Source of the DNA: FEN-1191 sp964528845
Lineage (GTDB): Bacteria; Pseudomonadota; Gammaproteobacteria; Steroidobacterales; Steroidobacteraceae
Length of the DNA: 64,000 nucleotides
Assembly (NCBI GenBank): GCA_964528845.1
Contig: CAZGVE010000005.1
Location: 1 to 64,000 of the forward strand
Direction: 5' to 3'
This document shows positions 34,715 through 43,015 of this stretch, in pieces; within the stretch, counting starts at the first letter, position 1, and every line of letters begins with the position of its first letter. The translations under genes were made by a program, and so were the position numbers. Under the pieces are notes generated by a model, which ran no database searches, was not told where the DNA came from, and worked only from the letters and a program-made list of their open reading frames with translations.

Positions 34715-35533
34715 ATGTTGATTTCCCTTGGCTACGAACTGATCTACCGCTGTCCGCAGCCCACCCCAATGATCCTGAACCTGAATGTTCATTACACGCG
34801 GGCGGCGGACCTGGTGCGCGCCGACAACATGTCGACCGACCCGTGGGTGCCGCTGACGCTGTACCGGGATGGGTTCGGCAACTGGTGTACCCGCCTGGTG
34901 GCCCCCGCGGGGAGAACCAGAATCACGGCCGACGCCATCATCAAGGATCGCGGTCTGGCCGATCTGGTAACACCCGATGCACGGCAGCTCAATGTGGATC
35001 AGCTGCCGGAGGAGACTCTCGTCTATCTGCTCGGTAGCCGTTATTGCGATACCGAAAGCCTGTCATCGGTCGCCTGGACACAGTTCGGAAACGTTGCGCC
35101 AGGGTGGCCGCGCGTGCAGGCCGTCTGCGACTTCGTGAACCGGCACATTACGTTCGGCTACCGATTCGCGCGCCCCACCAAGACTGCATCCGAGGCGTTT
35201 CACGAACGCCAGGGAGTTTGCCGCGATTACGCGCATCTGGCGATCACCTTCTGCCGCTGCCTGAATATTCCTGCTCGCTACTGCACCGGCTACCTTGGTG
35301 ACATCGACGTACTGCCCACTGACGCGCCAATGGACTTCGCTGGATGGTTCGAGGTCTATCTCGGCGACTCCTGGCATACCTTTGACGCCAGGAACAACCA
35401 GCCCCGCGTGGGCCGCGTATTGATCGCGCGCGGCAGAGACGCGGCAGATGTCGCCATCAGCATGACCTTCGGGCCGAACGTGCTGGAAGGATTCCGGGTA
35501 TGGACCGACGAAATACCCGATTCGACAGCCTGA
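34715..35533 (+). CDS. Transglutaminase-like cysteine protease, Anbu partner
   Basis: A 272-residue protein. The N-terminal beta-rich domain (about residues 1-115) precedes a transglutaminase core with catalytic Cys169 (QGVCRDYAH), His221 (SWHTFDARN) and Asp224. Typical of the predicted proteases found beside Anbu; they may trim or make isopeptide bonds. GAGGTG precedes the ATG. The gene that follows is convergent, so the alpha-E and ATP-grasp partners usually found in this operon are absent here. Confidence 0.9.
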   Translation: MLISLGYELIYRCPQPTPMILNLNVHYTRAADLVRADNMSTDPWVPLTLYRDGFGNWCTRLVAPAGRTRITADAIIKDRGLADLVTPDARQLNVDQLPEETLVYLLGSRYCDTESLSSVAWTQFGNVAPGWPRVQAVCDFVNRHITFGYRFARPTKTASEAFHERQGVCRDYAHLAITFCRCLNIPARYCTGYLGDIDVLPTDAPMDFAGWFEVYLGDSWHTFDARNNQPRVGRVLIARGRDAADVAISMTFGPNVLEGFRVWTDEIPDSTA

Positions 35534-35558
35534 CGGCCAGGTAGTCAGGCCGCAGGTC

Positions 35559-36200
35559 TTACTGCCGCAAGTCGCGGTACGTGCCGTCCCCATGCGGTGC
35601 CGCCTGGAATTCCGGCAGCAGCTCGGCCGCGGACGAGAACGCGCGCAGCAATGGAAAGTCCGCCGCGGGGACGACCTGCGGCAGCATCCGCTGCGTGAAC
35701 TGCCACACCACCGCGGCGGTGACGCCGGATTGATCGATCGTCGCGCTCGCGGCGGACAGCGGCGCCTTGCCAAGCTCCGCTTCCAGCAGCTGATACGCGG
35801 CGAGGAGCTGGTCGGTGACCCGGCTGACCCAAGGCTGGTGCAGCTTTTCCGGCGGCCGCACCCGGTGTTCATAAATGATCGACACGCATTTCTCGCAGGC
35901 GACCAGCGCGAGGCCGATCCGGCGTAGCGCATGGCGGCGCTCCGCCAGGGCGGTGGGCATCAGGCTGCGGCCGCCGCCGCCGAGCGCTTCCGCGTACTCG
36001 ATGATCAGGGTCGAATCAACCAGGACCTCGCCGTCATCGCATACCAGCGTCGGGGCCTTGACCATGGGATTGATCGCGCGGAACTCGTCATAGCCGGCGA
36101 ATACGGATATCGAGCGATGCTCGAAACGCAGTCCCAGCAGCTGCAGCGATATGGCCACGCGGCGCACGTAGGGGGAAGTGAGCATACCGATGAGTTGCAT
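35559..36200 (-). CDS. Glutathione S-transferase family protein
   Basis: A 213-residue GST. The thioredoxin-like N-terminal domain has TSPYVRRVAISLQLLG, KAPTLVCDDGEVLVDSTLIIEYAE with the cis-Pro and Glu-Ser/Asp-Ser-Thr glutathione-binding motif. The C-terminal domain is helical. Cytoplasmic detoxification or isomerisation activity is likely; the class cannot be fixed. It follows the DUF2807 gene by 2 nt, so it is the tail of the PadR operon. Confidence 0.85.
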   Translation of the reverse strand: MQLIGMLTSPYVRRVAISLQLLGLRFEHRSISVFAGYDEFRAINPMVKAPTLVCDDGEVLVDSTLIIEYAEALGGGGRSLMPTALAERRHALRRIGLALVACEKCVSIIYEHRVRPPEKLHQPWVSRVTDQLLAAYQLLEAELGKAPLSAASATIDQSGVTAAVVWQFTQRMLPQVVPAADFPLLRAFSSAAELLPEFQAAPHGDGTYRDLRQ

Positions 36201-36202
36201 GG

Positions 36203-36985
36203 CTAGAGTCGCTCCATCGCTATCGTAGGCTCCGCGCCGCCGCCGTTCGTCGGCGCTCCGGGCATCTCGATGATACGGCCGGAGCCGTGCACCTGGGAGC
36301 GGATGTGCTTCGGCGCAGAGTGCAGGCGCACCTCGCCGGAGCCGGCGATGTCCACATCGGCGCTGTCGGTCGGGGCGATGTCGGCATCGCCACTGCCGGC
36401 GATGCGCACCGTCGCGGAGCCGGCGGCAAGATGCTCCAGGCCCGCGCTGCCCGAACCCAGGATCTCGAGCCGCAGATCATCGACGCTGCCGTTGCCGCGC
36501 GCGGAGCCGCTGCCGCGAATATGGATGCTTAAGCTGTCCTGCTTCAGATTCTCCAGCGTCAGGTTGCCCGATCCGTCCAGTCCGATCTCATGCAATGCGG
36601 GACCTGCGAGCTGCACATCGAGCGCACCGACGTGGTGGTGGAACAGTCCGGGATGGCGGATGGCAATCCGGCCGTTGGCCACGGACAGGCGATCGAGCAC
36701 GCGCTCGGGGCCGCGGATGCTCAAGTGCCAGGCCGGCGCCGATTGAAAGTGCACCGAGCCCGGCACCTGCAGTTCCAGCCGGTCCGAATCTCCCCACGGG
36801 AAATCACGCGTGACGGTGTTCCCGGCAGGGATGTCGTCGTCGTCATCATCGCCCCAGTCACCCAACCCCGACAGTGGCCAGTGCGAGTTCCCCTCCGAGC
36901 TGCGATGCAGTGCCGCGGCCAGTGGCAGGCAGATCACTGCAGTCAGGATGCCGACCGCAGCGACGAGTGAGGTGGTACGCGTCAT
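36203..36985 (-). CDS. Exported DUF2807 (head GIN domain) protein
   Basis: A 260-residue exported protein with signal peptide (VICLPLAAALH) and an acidic run of six Asp near residue 45. The rest is a right-handed beta-helix-like DUF2807 domain with Gly-Ser ladder repeats: GLDGSGNLTLENL, IRGSGSARGNGSVDDLRLEILGSGS, RIAGSGDADI and DIAGSGEVRL. The ATG at 36985 has GGAG upstream; the frame opens earlier. Such proteins usually sit behind a PadR-DUF1700 pair, as here, and are thought to respond to envelope stress. Function unproven. Confidence 0.85.
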   Translation of the reverse strand: MTRTTSLVAAVGILTAVICLPLAAALHRSSEGNSHWPLSGLGDWGDDDDDDIPAGNTVTRDFPWGDSDRLELQVPGSVHFQSAPAWHLSIRGPERVLDRLSVANGRIAIRHPGLFHHHVGALDVQLAGPALHEIGLDGSGNLTLENLKQDSLSIHIRGSGSARGNGSVDDLRLEILGSGSAGLEHLAAGSATVRIAGSGDADIAPTDSADVDIAGSGEVRLHSAPKHIRSQVHGSGRIIEMPGAPTNGGGAEPTIAMERL

Positions 36986-37040
36986 GTCGAACTCCGGAGG
37001 TGAAGGATTATGCAGGGCCGCGGGTCCGGCGTGGGCACGG

Positions 37041-37616
37041 CTACTGGGGCTGGGTGGCCGGCTTGAGCAGCTGGTAGTGCAGCCGCGCGTAGTTTCCGAG
37101 CAGACGGACGATCGCCTCGAGCACGATCCAGCCGAGGGCCGCGAAGCCAACGCTGCCACCGAGCAGCCCGATGCCGGCGAGCACGCGGGACGCAGCTCCG
37201 GCTATGCCAGCGGGGCCCAGCCAGTGAAACAGGCCCGACAGCAGAACGGCCATTCCCGCGATGCCGATCGCGAACAGCGTGATGCCTGCGGCAAACACCA
37301 CTACCGCGAACACGCCGAGAAACGGCAGCAGGATCAGCACGTCGAGTGCAACCAGACCGCCCAGACTCACGATCGCGGCGAGCAGCGCGCCCGGCGTGCG
37401 GTGTGTCTCCCAATGGCGCAAGCCGGATTCCGCGCGCAGCTCCCGGGCGAGCCGCGCCGGATCGCCGAGCGCCGCGCTGACCTCATCCTCCGAGCGTCCT
37501 GCCGCCAGCGCCTCGTCGAAGTGCCGGCCGTAGTCCGCCATGATTTCATCCACCTCAGCCCCCGGCAGACCGGCGAGACCTTGGCGCAACCGGGACAGGA
37601 ATTCCGCGCGGTTCAT
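37041..37616 (-). CDS. DUF1700 membrane protein
   Basis: A 191-residue protein. The N-terminal part is NRAEFLSRLRQGLAGLPGAEV...YGRHFDEALAAGRSEDE, the conserved HAAS-like cytosolic domain. Four to five membrane segments follow. The ATG at 37616 overlaps the PadR stop (ATGA), so the two are translationally coupled. DUF1700 proteins typically accompany PadR regulators and may sense envelope state. Second gene of PadR-DUF1700-DUF2807-GST. Confidence 0.88.
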   Translation of the reverse strand: MNRAEFLSRLRQGLAGLPGAEVDEIMADYGRHFDEALAAGRSEDEVSAALGDPARLARELRAESGLRHWETHRTPGALLAAIVSLGGLVALDVLILLPFLGVFAVVVFAAGITLFAIGIAGMAVLLSGLFHWLGPAGIAGAASRVLAGIGLLGGSVGFAALGWIVLEAIVRLLGNYARLHYQLLKPATQPQ

Positions 37617-37939
37617 CGTGATTCTCCCAGTGTCCTGCTGATCGCAGAGACGAAGTCCAGCCAATCGGCTTTCTGCGCCGCGAAAGCCGCCCGCCCGGCC
37701 GCGGTGAGTCGGTAGTACTTGCGCGAGGGGCCGCTGGAGGACTCGACCAGATAGGTGCTGACGAGCCCGTCATTCTGCAGCCGGCGCATCAGCGGATAGA
37801 TCGTGCCCTCGCCCATCCCGACATCCCCCGCCAGCCGGCTCGCGAGCTCATAGGCATAGGATTCGTGCTGCGCGAGCAGCGCCAGTACGCACAATTCCAA
37901 TACGCCCTTCCGGAGCTGTACCTGCAGTGATTCAGTCAT
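37613..37939 (-). CDS. PadR family transcriptional regulator
   Basis: A 108-residue winged-helix repressor of the small PadR group (subfamily s1-like). Core: LRKGVLELCVLALLAQHESYAYELASRL, EGTIYPLMRRLQNDGLVSTY, SSGPSRKYYRLTAAGRAAF. It controls its own operon. The inverted repeat at 37973-37991 directly upstream is a good operator candidate. Confidence 0.92.
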   Translation of the reverse strand: MTESLQVQLRKGVLELCVLALLAQHESYAYELASRLAGDVGMGEGTIYPLMRRLQNDGLVSTYLVESSSGPSRKYYRLTAAGRAAFAAQKADWLDFVSAISRTLGESR

Positions 37940-37972
37940 GGCGCATTCACCTGACTACAGCGTAGCGCACAA

Positions 37973-37991
37973 TACCTTGCATTACAAGATA
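37973..37991 (-). promoter_or_regulatory. Probable PadR operator
   Basis: TACCTTG-CATTA-CAAGATA, an inverted repeat matching at 6 of 7 arm positions around a 5-nt centre. It lies 34-52 nt upstream of the PadR start codon, where a repressor would block the promoter. Confidence 0.55.
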
Positions 37992-38059
37992 GCTGTCACC
38001 GCTGCGACGCCACGTTGCTCCTGCGGAGCGCAGCATCCGGGACTTTGATCCTGGAACGT

Positions 38060-39106
38060 CTAGGGCTTCGGCGCCGTGCCTGCCGCGGGCGTGCCCGGCG
38101 GCGGATTCTCGGTGTTGTACATGTTGATCAGCGGGTAGCCGCCCATCGCGAGCCGCACCGAGGGTCCGGAAGTCGCCTCGCCGCTCATCTCGTGCCAGGT
38201 CATCGGCGCGGCATACAGCACGTCGCCTTCCACGGCGTGGAAATTGCCCGTGTTCTCGAACTTGCCGCTGATCTGGCCGACCTGCACGATCCACCATTCG
38301 GCCGGTCCCGGATGCATGTGCCCGAAGTTGGTATGGGAATCGAACTCCCCTGGCGATGGCCCGTTGCCGACGTTGCCGCGGCCGGTGTGGCACGGATTGT
38401 CGTCTGCATTCACGTAGGCAATCAGCGGATTGGAGATCAGGTGGTCATCGAGCACGACGGGCCCGGGCGGTGCGCACTTGCCGATGCCGTCATCAAAGGT
38501 GTTCCAGAGCAGCCGGTTGGGTGCGATATAGGCGCCAGGCTTGTGCGGGAAGGCGACCTTGATGATCTTGCCGCCGCTGCTGGCGGCGGGCTGCGGACCG
38601 TCCACGGGATAGACCGTCTTGTAGTTGGTTGGATGTACTTCGACCCACAGTGCATCCTGACTGCCGGCGACGTCATAGGAATACAGCGTCGACTTCATGA
38701 TGTTGACGATCGAACCGCGCGTCGCGCTGACGGGCGATTGGCCTTCGACAGTGAAATGGACCTCACCGGCGACGACGACATAGACGGCCGGCGTGTCCGG
38801 ATGCAGCCGGATGTCGAAGTGCGTTCCGGGCGCGCCTCCGTGATAGGTCGCGTCCTGCTCCGGATCGAGGATGATCTGCTGGGCCCAGGTATGCGCTCCG
38901 GCGTGCATCTGCTTCAGGTCCGCCAGCTTCCACAGGGGTCGCATCGGCGGTTTGTAGACACCACCAGCGGTCTTGTTGACCCACCAGTATTCCGTCGATC
39001 CCTGGCCAGCGGCGGCCTGTGCCTGCGCCCGCCCCGAGGCGATGCACCCGAGTGCAAATGCCGCAAGCACCACCGCCCCCATCCTGCTGAAAGAATTCGA
39101 ATGCAT
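38060..39106 (-). CDS. Exported double-cupin protein
   Basis: A 348-residue exported protein (signal ends GRAQAQAA). The first cupin has THFDIRLHPDTPAVYVVVAGEVHF; the second has SHTNFGHMHPGPAEWWIVQVG and ends HAVEGDVLYAAPMTWHEMSG. Two His-rich metal sites are likely, as in bicupin decarboxylases or dioxygenases, but this is a periplasmic version. The ATG at 39106 (MHSNSF) has GGGGGA upstream; the reading frame continues far upstream across the next gene without meaning. Divergent from the sugar dehydrogenase operon at 39230, suggesting a linked periplasmic function. Confidence 0.75.
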   Translation of the reverse strand: MHSNSFSRMGAVVLAAFALGCIASGRAQAQAAAGQGSTEYWWVNKTAGGVYKPPMRPLWKLADLKQMHAGAHTWAQQIILDPEQDATYHGGAPGTHFDIRLHPDTPAVYVVVAGEVHFTVEGQSPVSATRGSIVNIMKSTLYSYDVAGSQDALWVEVHPTNYKTVYPVDGPQPAASSGGKIIKVAFPHKPGAYIAPNRLLWNTFDDGIGKCAPPGPVVLDDHLISNPLIAYVNADDNPCHTGRGNVGNGPSPGEFDSHTNFGHMHPGPAEWWIVQVGQISGKFENTGNFHAVEGDVLYAAPMTWHEMSGEATSGPSVRLAMGGYPLINMYNTENPPPGTPAAGTAPKP

Positions 39107-39179
39107 GCGTTTCCCCCGATGACGGCGGCATGATCCTCCGGTTTGGGCGCGGGCGTCTATGGATTTTGTCAGCGATTCT

Positions 39180-39211
39180 TGCTTAGATCGCAGCAGTACA
39201 AAACCTAAGCA
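39180..39211. promoter_or_regulatory. Inverted repeat in the divergent cupin/dehydrogenase promoter region
   Basis: TGCTTAG (39180-39186) and CTAAGCA (39205-39211) form a perfect 7-bp inverted repeat with 18 nt between. It lies between two divergent genes, 19 nt from the dehydrogenase start. Could be a regulator site for both; no regulator gene is adjacent. Confidence 0.4.
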
Positions 39212-39229
39212 CACGATCAGGGGCGGTTC

Positions 39230-39961
39230 ATGAGCGGAGATTCCGAACCCCGCGATCCTTCGCGCCGCGAGGTGCTGGTCGCGGGCGCGGCGCTGGCGGC
39301 ACTGGGCACGAGCGCCCACGCCGAGACGCTGGGGGGCAAGCTGCCATGGGCGCCGGGCGCCGCGAGCCCGCCGACACCGCTGGATACGAGCGTCTGGCAC
39401 TACTTCACCGCTGCCGAAGCCAGCGCGGTCGAAGCGCTGGTCGACCGTTTGATCCCGGCCGACCCGCAGACACCGGGCGGCAAGGACGCCGGCTGCGCGC
39501 ACTTCATCGATGGCCAGCTTGCCGGTCCGTTCGGATCCGCCGAGGGGCTTTACCGTCAGGGGCCGTTCGAGCACGGCACGCCGCAGCAGGGTCCGCAGGA
39601 GGAGGCTACGCCGGCGCAGCTCTATCGCGCCGCGCTGCAGGCACTGGACGCCTACGTCCAAGCGCATTTCGCCGGCAAGTCCTACGCCGCGCTCGGAGCC
39701 GCCGATCAGGACGCGGTGCTGACAGGCCTCGAGCACGGGACGATCGCGTTGCAGGGCGCTGACGGGAAGCAGTTCTTCGAGCTGCTGCTGCAGAACACGA
39801 TGGAAGGCTTCTTTGCCGATCCGCTCTACGGCGGCAATCGCGACATGGTCGGCTGGAAGATGGTCGGCTTTCCCGGCGCACGTTACGACTATCGAGACTA
39901 CGTCGAGCAGCACAACCGCAAGCTCGACCTGCAGCCGCTGTCGATCCTGTCGAGGATTTGA
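39230..39961 (+). CDS. Gluconate 2-dehydrogenase-type small subunit (subunit 3 family)
   Basis: A 243-residue protein with a Tat signal (SRREVLVAGAALAALG). The domain has VWHYFTAAEASAVEALVDRLIPADPQTPG, DMVGWKMVGFPGARYDYRDY near the end. In this family the small subunit carries the Tat signal and escorts the GMC flavoprotein, which has none, into the periplasm. The large-subunit gene follows 5 nt later and a tri-heme cytochrome gene overlaps that. Together they are a membrane-bound, quinone-linked sugar (acid) dehydrogenase. Confidence 0.88.
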   Translation: MSGDSEPRDPSRREVLVAGAALAALGTSAHAETLGGKLPWAPGAASPPTPLDTSVWHYFTAAEASAVEALVDRLIPADPQTPGGKDAGCAHFIDGQLAGPFGSAEGLYRQGPFEHGTPQQGPQEEATPAQLYRAALQALDAYVQAHFAGKSYAALGAADQDAVLTGLEHGTIALQGADGKQFFELLLQNTMEGFFADPLYGGNRDMVGWKMVGFPGARYDYRDYVEQHNRKLDLQPLSILSRI

Positions 39962-39966
39962 AACCC

Positions 39967-41733
39967 ATGAGCGTGAAGCTGCCTGCGACTGACGTCGCGA
40001 TCATCGGACTTGGGTGGACGGGCTCGATCCTCGCCGAGCAGCTCACCAAGGCGGGGCTGGACGTGGTCGCGATCGAGCGTGGCCCGTGGCGCAACACGTC
40101 GAGCGATTTTCCGACCACCTATGTGCAGGACGAGCTGCGCTACGCCGTGCGGCTCGGCCTGTTCCAGCAGACCGCGCAGGGCACTTTGAGCTTCCGCAAC
40201 AACACGCACCAGACGGCGCTGCCGATCCGCCAGTTCGGCTCGTTCCTGCCGGGCAACGGCGTTGGCGGTGCCGGCGTGCACTGGAACGGCCAGACCTGGC
40301 GTTACCTGCCCACTGATTTCGTGCTCCGCAGCCATATCGAAGCGCGCTACGGCAGGAAGGCGATCCCCGAGGACATGACCATTCAGGACTGGGGCATCAC
40401 CTGGGATGACATAGAGCCTTACTACGACAAGTTCGAGAAGCTGTGCGGCATCTCCGGCAAGGCCGGCCACCTGAAGGGTCAGATCCAGCCCGGGGGCAAT
40501 CCTTTCGAAGGCTCGCGCTCGGACGAGTACCCCACCCCACCGATGCGTCAGTGCTATGCACCGACACTCTTTGCGCAAGGCGCCGCGTCGCTCGGTTACC
40601 ACCCGTTCCCGATGCCCTCGGCCAATCTCTCGCAGGCCTATACGAACCCGCTTGGGGTGCGCATGGGCCCCTGCACCTATTGCGGGTACTGCGAGCGCTT
40701 CGGCTGTGGCAACTACTCCAAGGCCAGCGCGCAGACCACGCTGCTGCCGGTGCTGATGCGACGGCGCAATTTCACCGCACATACCAACAGCGAAGTACTC
40801 AAGATCAACCTGACTCGCGACGGCAAGCACGCCACCGGCGTCACCTACGTCGATGCGGGCGGCACCGTCTACGAGCAGCCCGCCGATCTCGTGGCGGTGT
40901 GTTCGTACGCTTACAACTGCGTGCATATGCTGCTGGTATCCGGCATCGGCAAACCCTACGACCCGGTCAGCGGCAAGGGGGTGGTCGGACGCAACTATGC
41001 GTACCAGACCGGTGCGGGCGCCACCCTGTTCTTCGATGACAAGATCTTCAATCCTTTCGTCGGCGCCGGCGCGCTCGGTGTGACGATCGACGATTTCAAC
41101 TGCGACAATTTCGATCACTCGAAGCTCGGCTTCATCGGCGGTGGCTCGCTGACCGCGTCGATGACCAGTGGTCGCCCGATCCAGCACCGGCCGGTACCGC
41201 CGGGTACTCCGCGCTGGGGTGCCGCCTGGAAGAGTGCGACGCGCGAGAATTACCAGCGCGTGATGGGCATCAACGGCCAGGGCAGCAGCTATTCCTATCG
41301 CGGCGCCTATCTGGATCTGGATCCAACCTACAAGGATCCGCTCGGGCGGCCGCTGCTGCGCATGACCTTCGACTTCCATCCCAACGATCGGAAGATGTCG
41401 GCCTACCTCAGCGATCGCGCCGGCGAGATCGGCGCCGCGATGAAGGCGAAGCTGGTCATCAAATCGCAGGTCAACGGACCGTACTCGATCGTCCCGTACC
41501 AGAGCACCCACAACACCGGTGGCGCGGTCATGGGCAGCGATCCGGCCACCAGCGTCGTGAACCGCTACCTGCAGTCCTGGGACGTGCCGAACGTATTCGT
41601 CATGGGCGCCGCGGTGTTTCCGCAGAATGCCGGCTACAACCCGACCGGCACCGTCGGCGCGCTCGCTTACTGGAGTGCCGAGGCGATCTTGAGCCGCTAC
41701 CTGCGCGATCCGGGGCCACTTGTTCATGCGTGA
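39967..41733 (+). CDS. GMC-family flavoprotein, large subunit of gluconate/sugar dehydrogenase
   Basis: A 588-residue FAD enzyme. The dinucleotide motif is VAIIGLGWTGSILAEQL near residue 10-27, with VGGAGVHWNGQTWR later. Cys236, Cys239, Cys242 and Cys247 (GPCTYCGYCERFGC) form a cluster like the [3Fe-4S] site of FAD sugar dehydrogenases. Catalytic His and Asn are in STHNTGGAVMG and YNPTGTVGALAYW. There is no signal peptide; export depends on the Tat small subunit. The ATG at 39967 is preferred to a TTG three codons earlier. Oxidises gluconate, 2-ketogluconate or a similar sugar; which one cannot be told. Confidence 0.92.
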   Translation: MSVKLPATDVAIIGLGWTGSILAEQLTKAGLDVVAIERGPWRNTSSDFPTTYVQDELRYAVRLGLFQQTAQGTLSFRNNTHQTALPIRQFGSFLPGNGVGGAGVHWNGQTWRYLPTDFVLRSHIEARYGRKAIPEDMTIQDWGITWDDIEPYYDKFEKLCGISGKAGHLKGQIQPGGNPFEGSRSDEYPTPPMRQCYAPTLFAQGAASLGYHPFPMPSANLSQAYTNPLGVRMGPCTYCGYCERFGCGNYSKASAQTTLLPVLMRRRNFTAHTNSEVLKINLTRDGKHATGVTYVDAGGTVYEQPADLVAVCSYAYNCVHMLLVSGIGKPYDPVSGKGVVGRNYAYQTGAGATLFFDDKIFNPFVGAGALGVTIDDFNCDNFDHSKLGFIGGGSLTASMTSGRPIQHRPVPPGTPRWGAAWKSATRENYQRVMGINGQGSSYSYRGAYLDLDPTYKDPLGRPLLRMTFDFHPNDRKMSAYLSDRAGEIGAAMKAKLVIKSQVNGPYSIVPYQSTHNTGGAVMGSDPATSVVNRYLQSWDVPNVFVMGAAVFPQNAGYNPTGTVGALAYWSAEAILSRYLRDPGPLVHA

Positions 41734-42976
41734 TCGCTTGCGCGCAGCGGCCCGCGTGCTGGCGCTGGGTCTCGCCGCCCTCGCCTCGATGCGGGCCGTG
41801 AGTCCCGCCGTCGCGGTCGACCTGCAGGCGGCAAGCCTGGTCGAGCGCGGACGCTACCTGGCCACGGCGGGGGACTGTGCCGCGTGCCACACGCGGCCTG
41901 GCGGCCTGCCGTTCGCCGGCGGCCTCGCCATCGATACGCCATTCGGCACGCTGGTGTCAGCGAACATCACGCCGGACCGCCACGCCGGGATCGGCTCGTG
42001 GAGCGATGAGGAATTCCTGCGCTCGATGCAGCAGGGGCTGGCGCCCGGCGGCGAGCACCTGTACCCCGCAATGCCCTACCCGTATTTTGCGCGCGTCACG
42101 CGTGCCGACCTGCTCGCGATCCGCGCCTGGCTCGCGACGCTCGAACCGGTGGGTGACGCGGTCGAGACCAACCGCCTGCCCTTCCCGTTCAGGCTGCGCG
42201 CCAGCATGGTGCTCTGGAATGGCGTGAATTTCACCAAGGGTGAGTACCAGTCCGATCCAGGCCATTCTCCCGAATGGAATCGCGGCGCGTACCTCGTCAA
42301 TGGGCTGGGGCATTGCGGCGCCTGCCATACGCCGAAGAATCTGATGGGTGGCGACAAGAGCGGGCAGCCGCTGGCTGGGGGGGTGCTGCAGGGCCAGTAC
42401 GCGACGCCGCTCGATGGCGATGTCCGCACCGGCCTCGGTGGCTGGCAGATTGCCGACATCGTCTCGTACCTGAAGACCGGCTGGGGCGCGGGCCAGGCCG
42501 CCTCCGGATCGATGGCGCTGGTGGTCGCGGATTCCACCTCGCAGCTCGCAGACGGCGACCTGCACGCGATTGCGGTGTACCTGAAGGACCTCGCGGCGCC
42601 GACCCGCACCGCATCCGCCCTGAGCCGCGACTCCGAGGTGATGAAGACCGGCGGGGCGCTGTACCGCGCGAACTGCGCGGCCTGTCACACGGCCTCCGGC
42701 GCTGGCGTCGCGGGGATCGCGCCGACACTGGCCGGCAGCGCGATCGTGCAGGCCGCGGCCGCCGACTCGCTGATCGACGTCGTGCTCAACGGTGCGCAGG
42801 CCGTGGCGACCGATGCCGCGCCTACGGCCCCAGGCATGCCCGCGTTCGGCTGGCTGCTGTCCGATGAGCAGATCGCGGCGCTACTGAGCTACGTGCGCAA
42901 CGACTGGGGCAATGCCGCCAGCGTGGTCCAGGCGGGCGACGTCGCGGCGCTACGCGGCCGGCGCCACGACCCATAG
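41726..42976 (+). CDS. Tri-heme cytochrome c subunit of the sugar dehydrogenase
   Basis: A 416-residue exported cytochrome with three heme-c motifs: CAACH (AGDCAACHT), CGACH (GHCGACHT) and CAACH (NCAACHT). This is the subunit that takes electrons from the GMC flavoprotein and gives them to ubiquinone. The ATG at 41726 overlaps the GMC stop by 8 nt. Conserved SANITPD, YPAMPYP and PMLSD-type segments match the alcohol/gluconate dehydrogenase cytochromes. A second homologue sits at 59442-60776. Confidence 0.92.
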   Translation: MRDRLRAAARVLALGLAALASMRAVSPAVAVDLQAASLVERGRYLATAGDCAACHTRPGGLPFAGGLAIDTPFGTLVSANITPDRHAGIGSWSDEEFLRSMQQGLAPGGEHLYPAMPYPYFARVTRADLLAIRAWLATLEPVGDAVETNRLPFPFRLRASMVLWNGVNFTKGEYQSDPGHSPEWNRGAYLVNGLGHCGACHTPKNLMGGDKSGQPLAGGVLQGQYATPLDGDVRTGLGGWQIADIVSYLKTGWGAGQAASGSMALVVADSTSQLADGDLHAIAVYLKDLAAPTRTASALSRDSEVMKTGGALYRANCAACHTASGAGVAGIAPTLAGSAIVQAAAADSLIDVVLNGAQAVATDAAPTAPGMPAFGWLLSDEQIAALLSYVRNDWGNAASVVQAGDVAALRGRRHDP

Positions 42977-43015
42977 CGGCGCCTCCCGCAGCGGCGCCTC
43001 CCGCAGCGGCGCCTA
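42975..43015. repeat. 15-bp tandem repeat at a convergent gene junction
   Basis: Unit AGCGGCGCCTCCCGC occurs twice (42975-42989, 42990-43004) followed by a third partial copy (43005-43015). The array begins in the stop codon of the cytochrome gene and ends in the stop codon of the opposite gene. Confidence 0.85.

Noticed and set aside
39898..41727. A 609-residue open frame opposite the GMC flavoprotein
   Set aside because: His/Arg/Val-rich shadow translation with no recognisable motifs.
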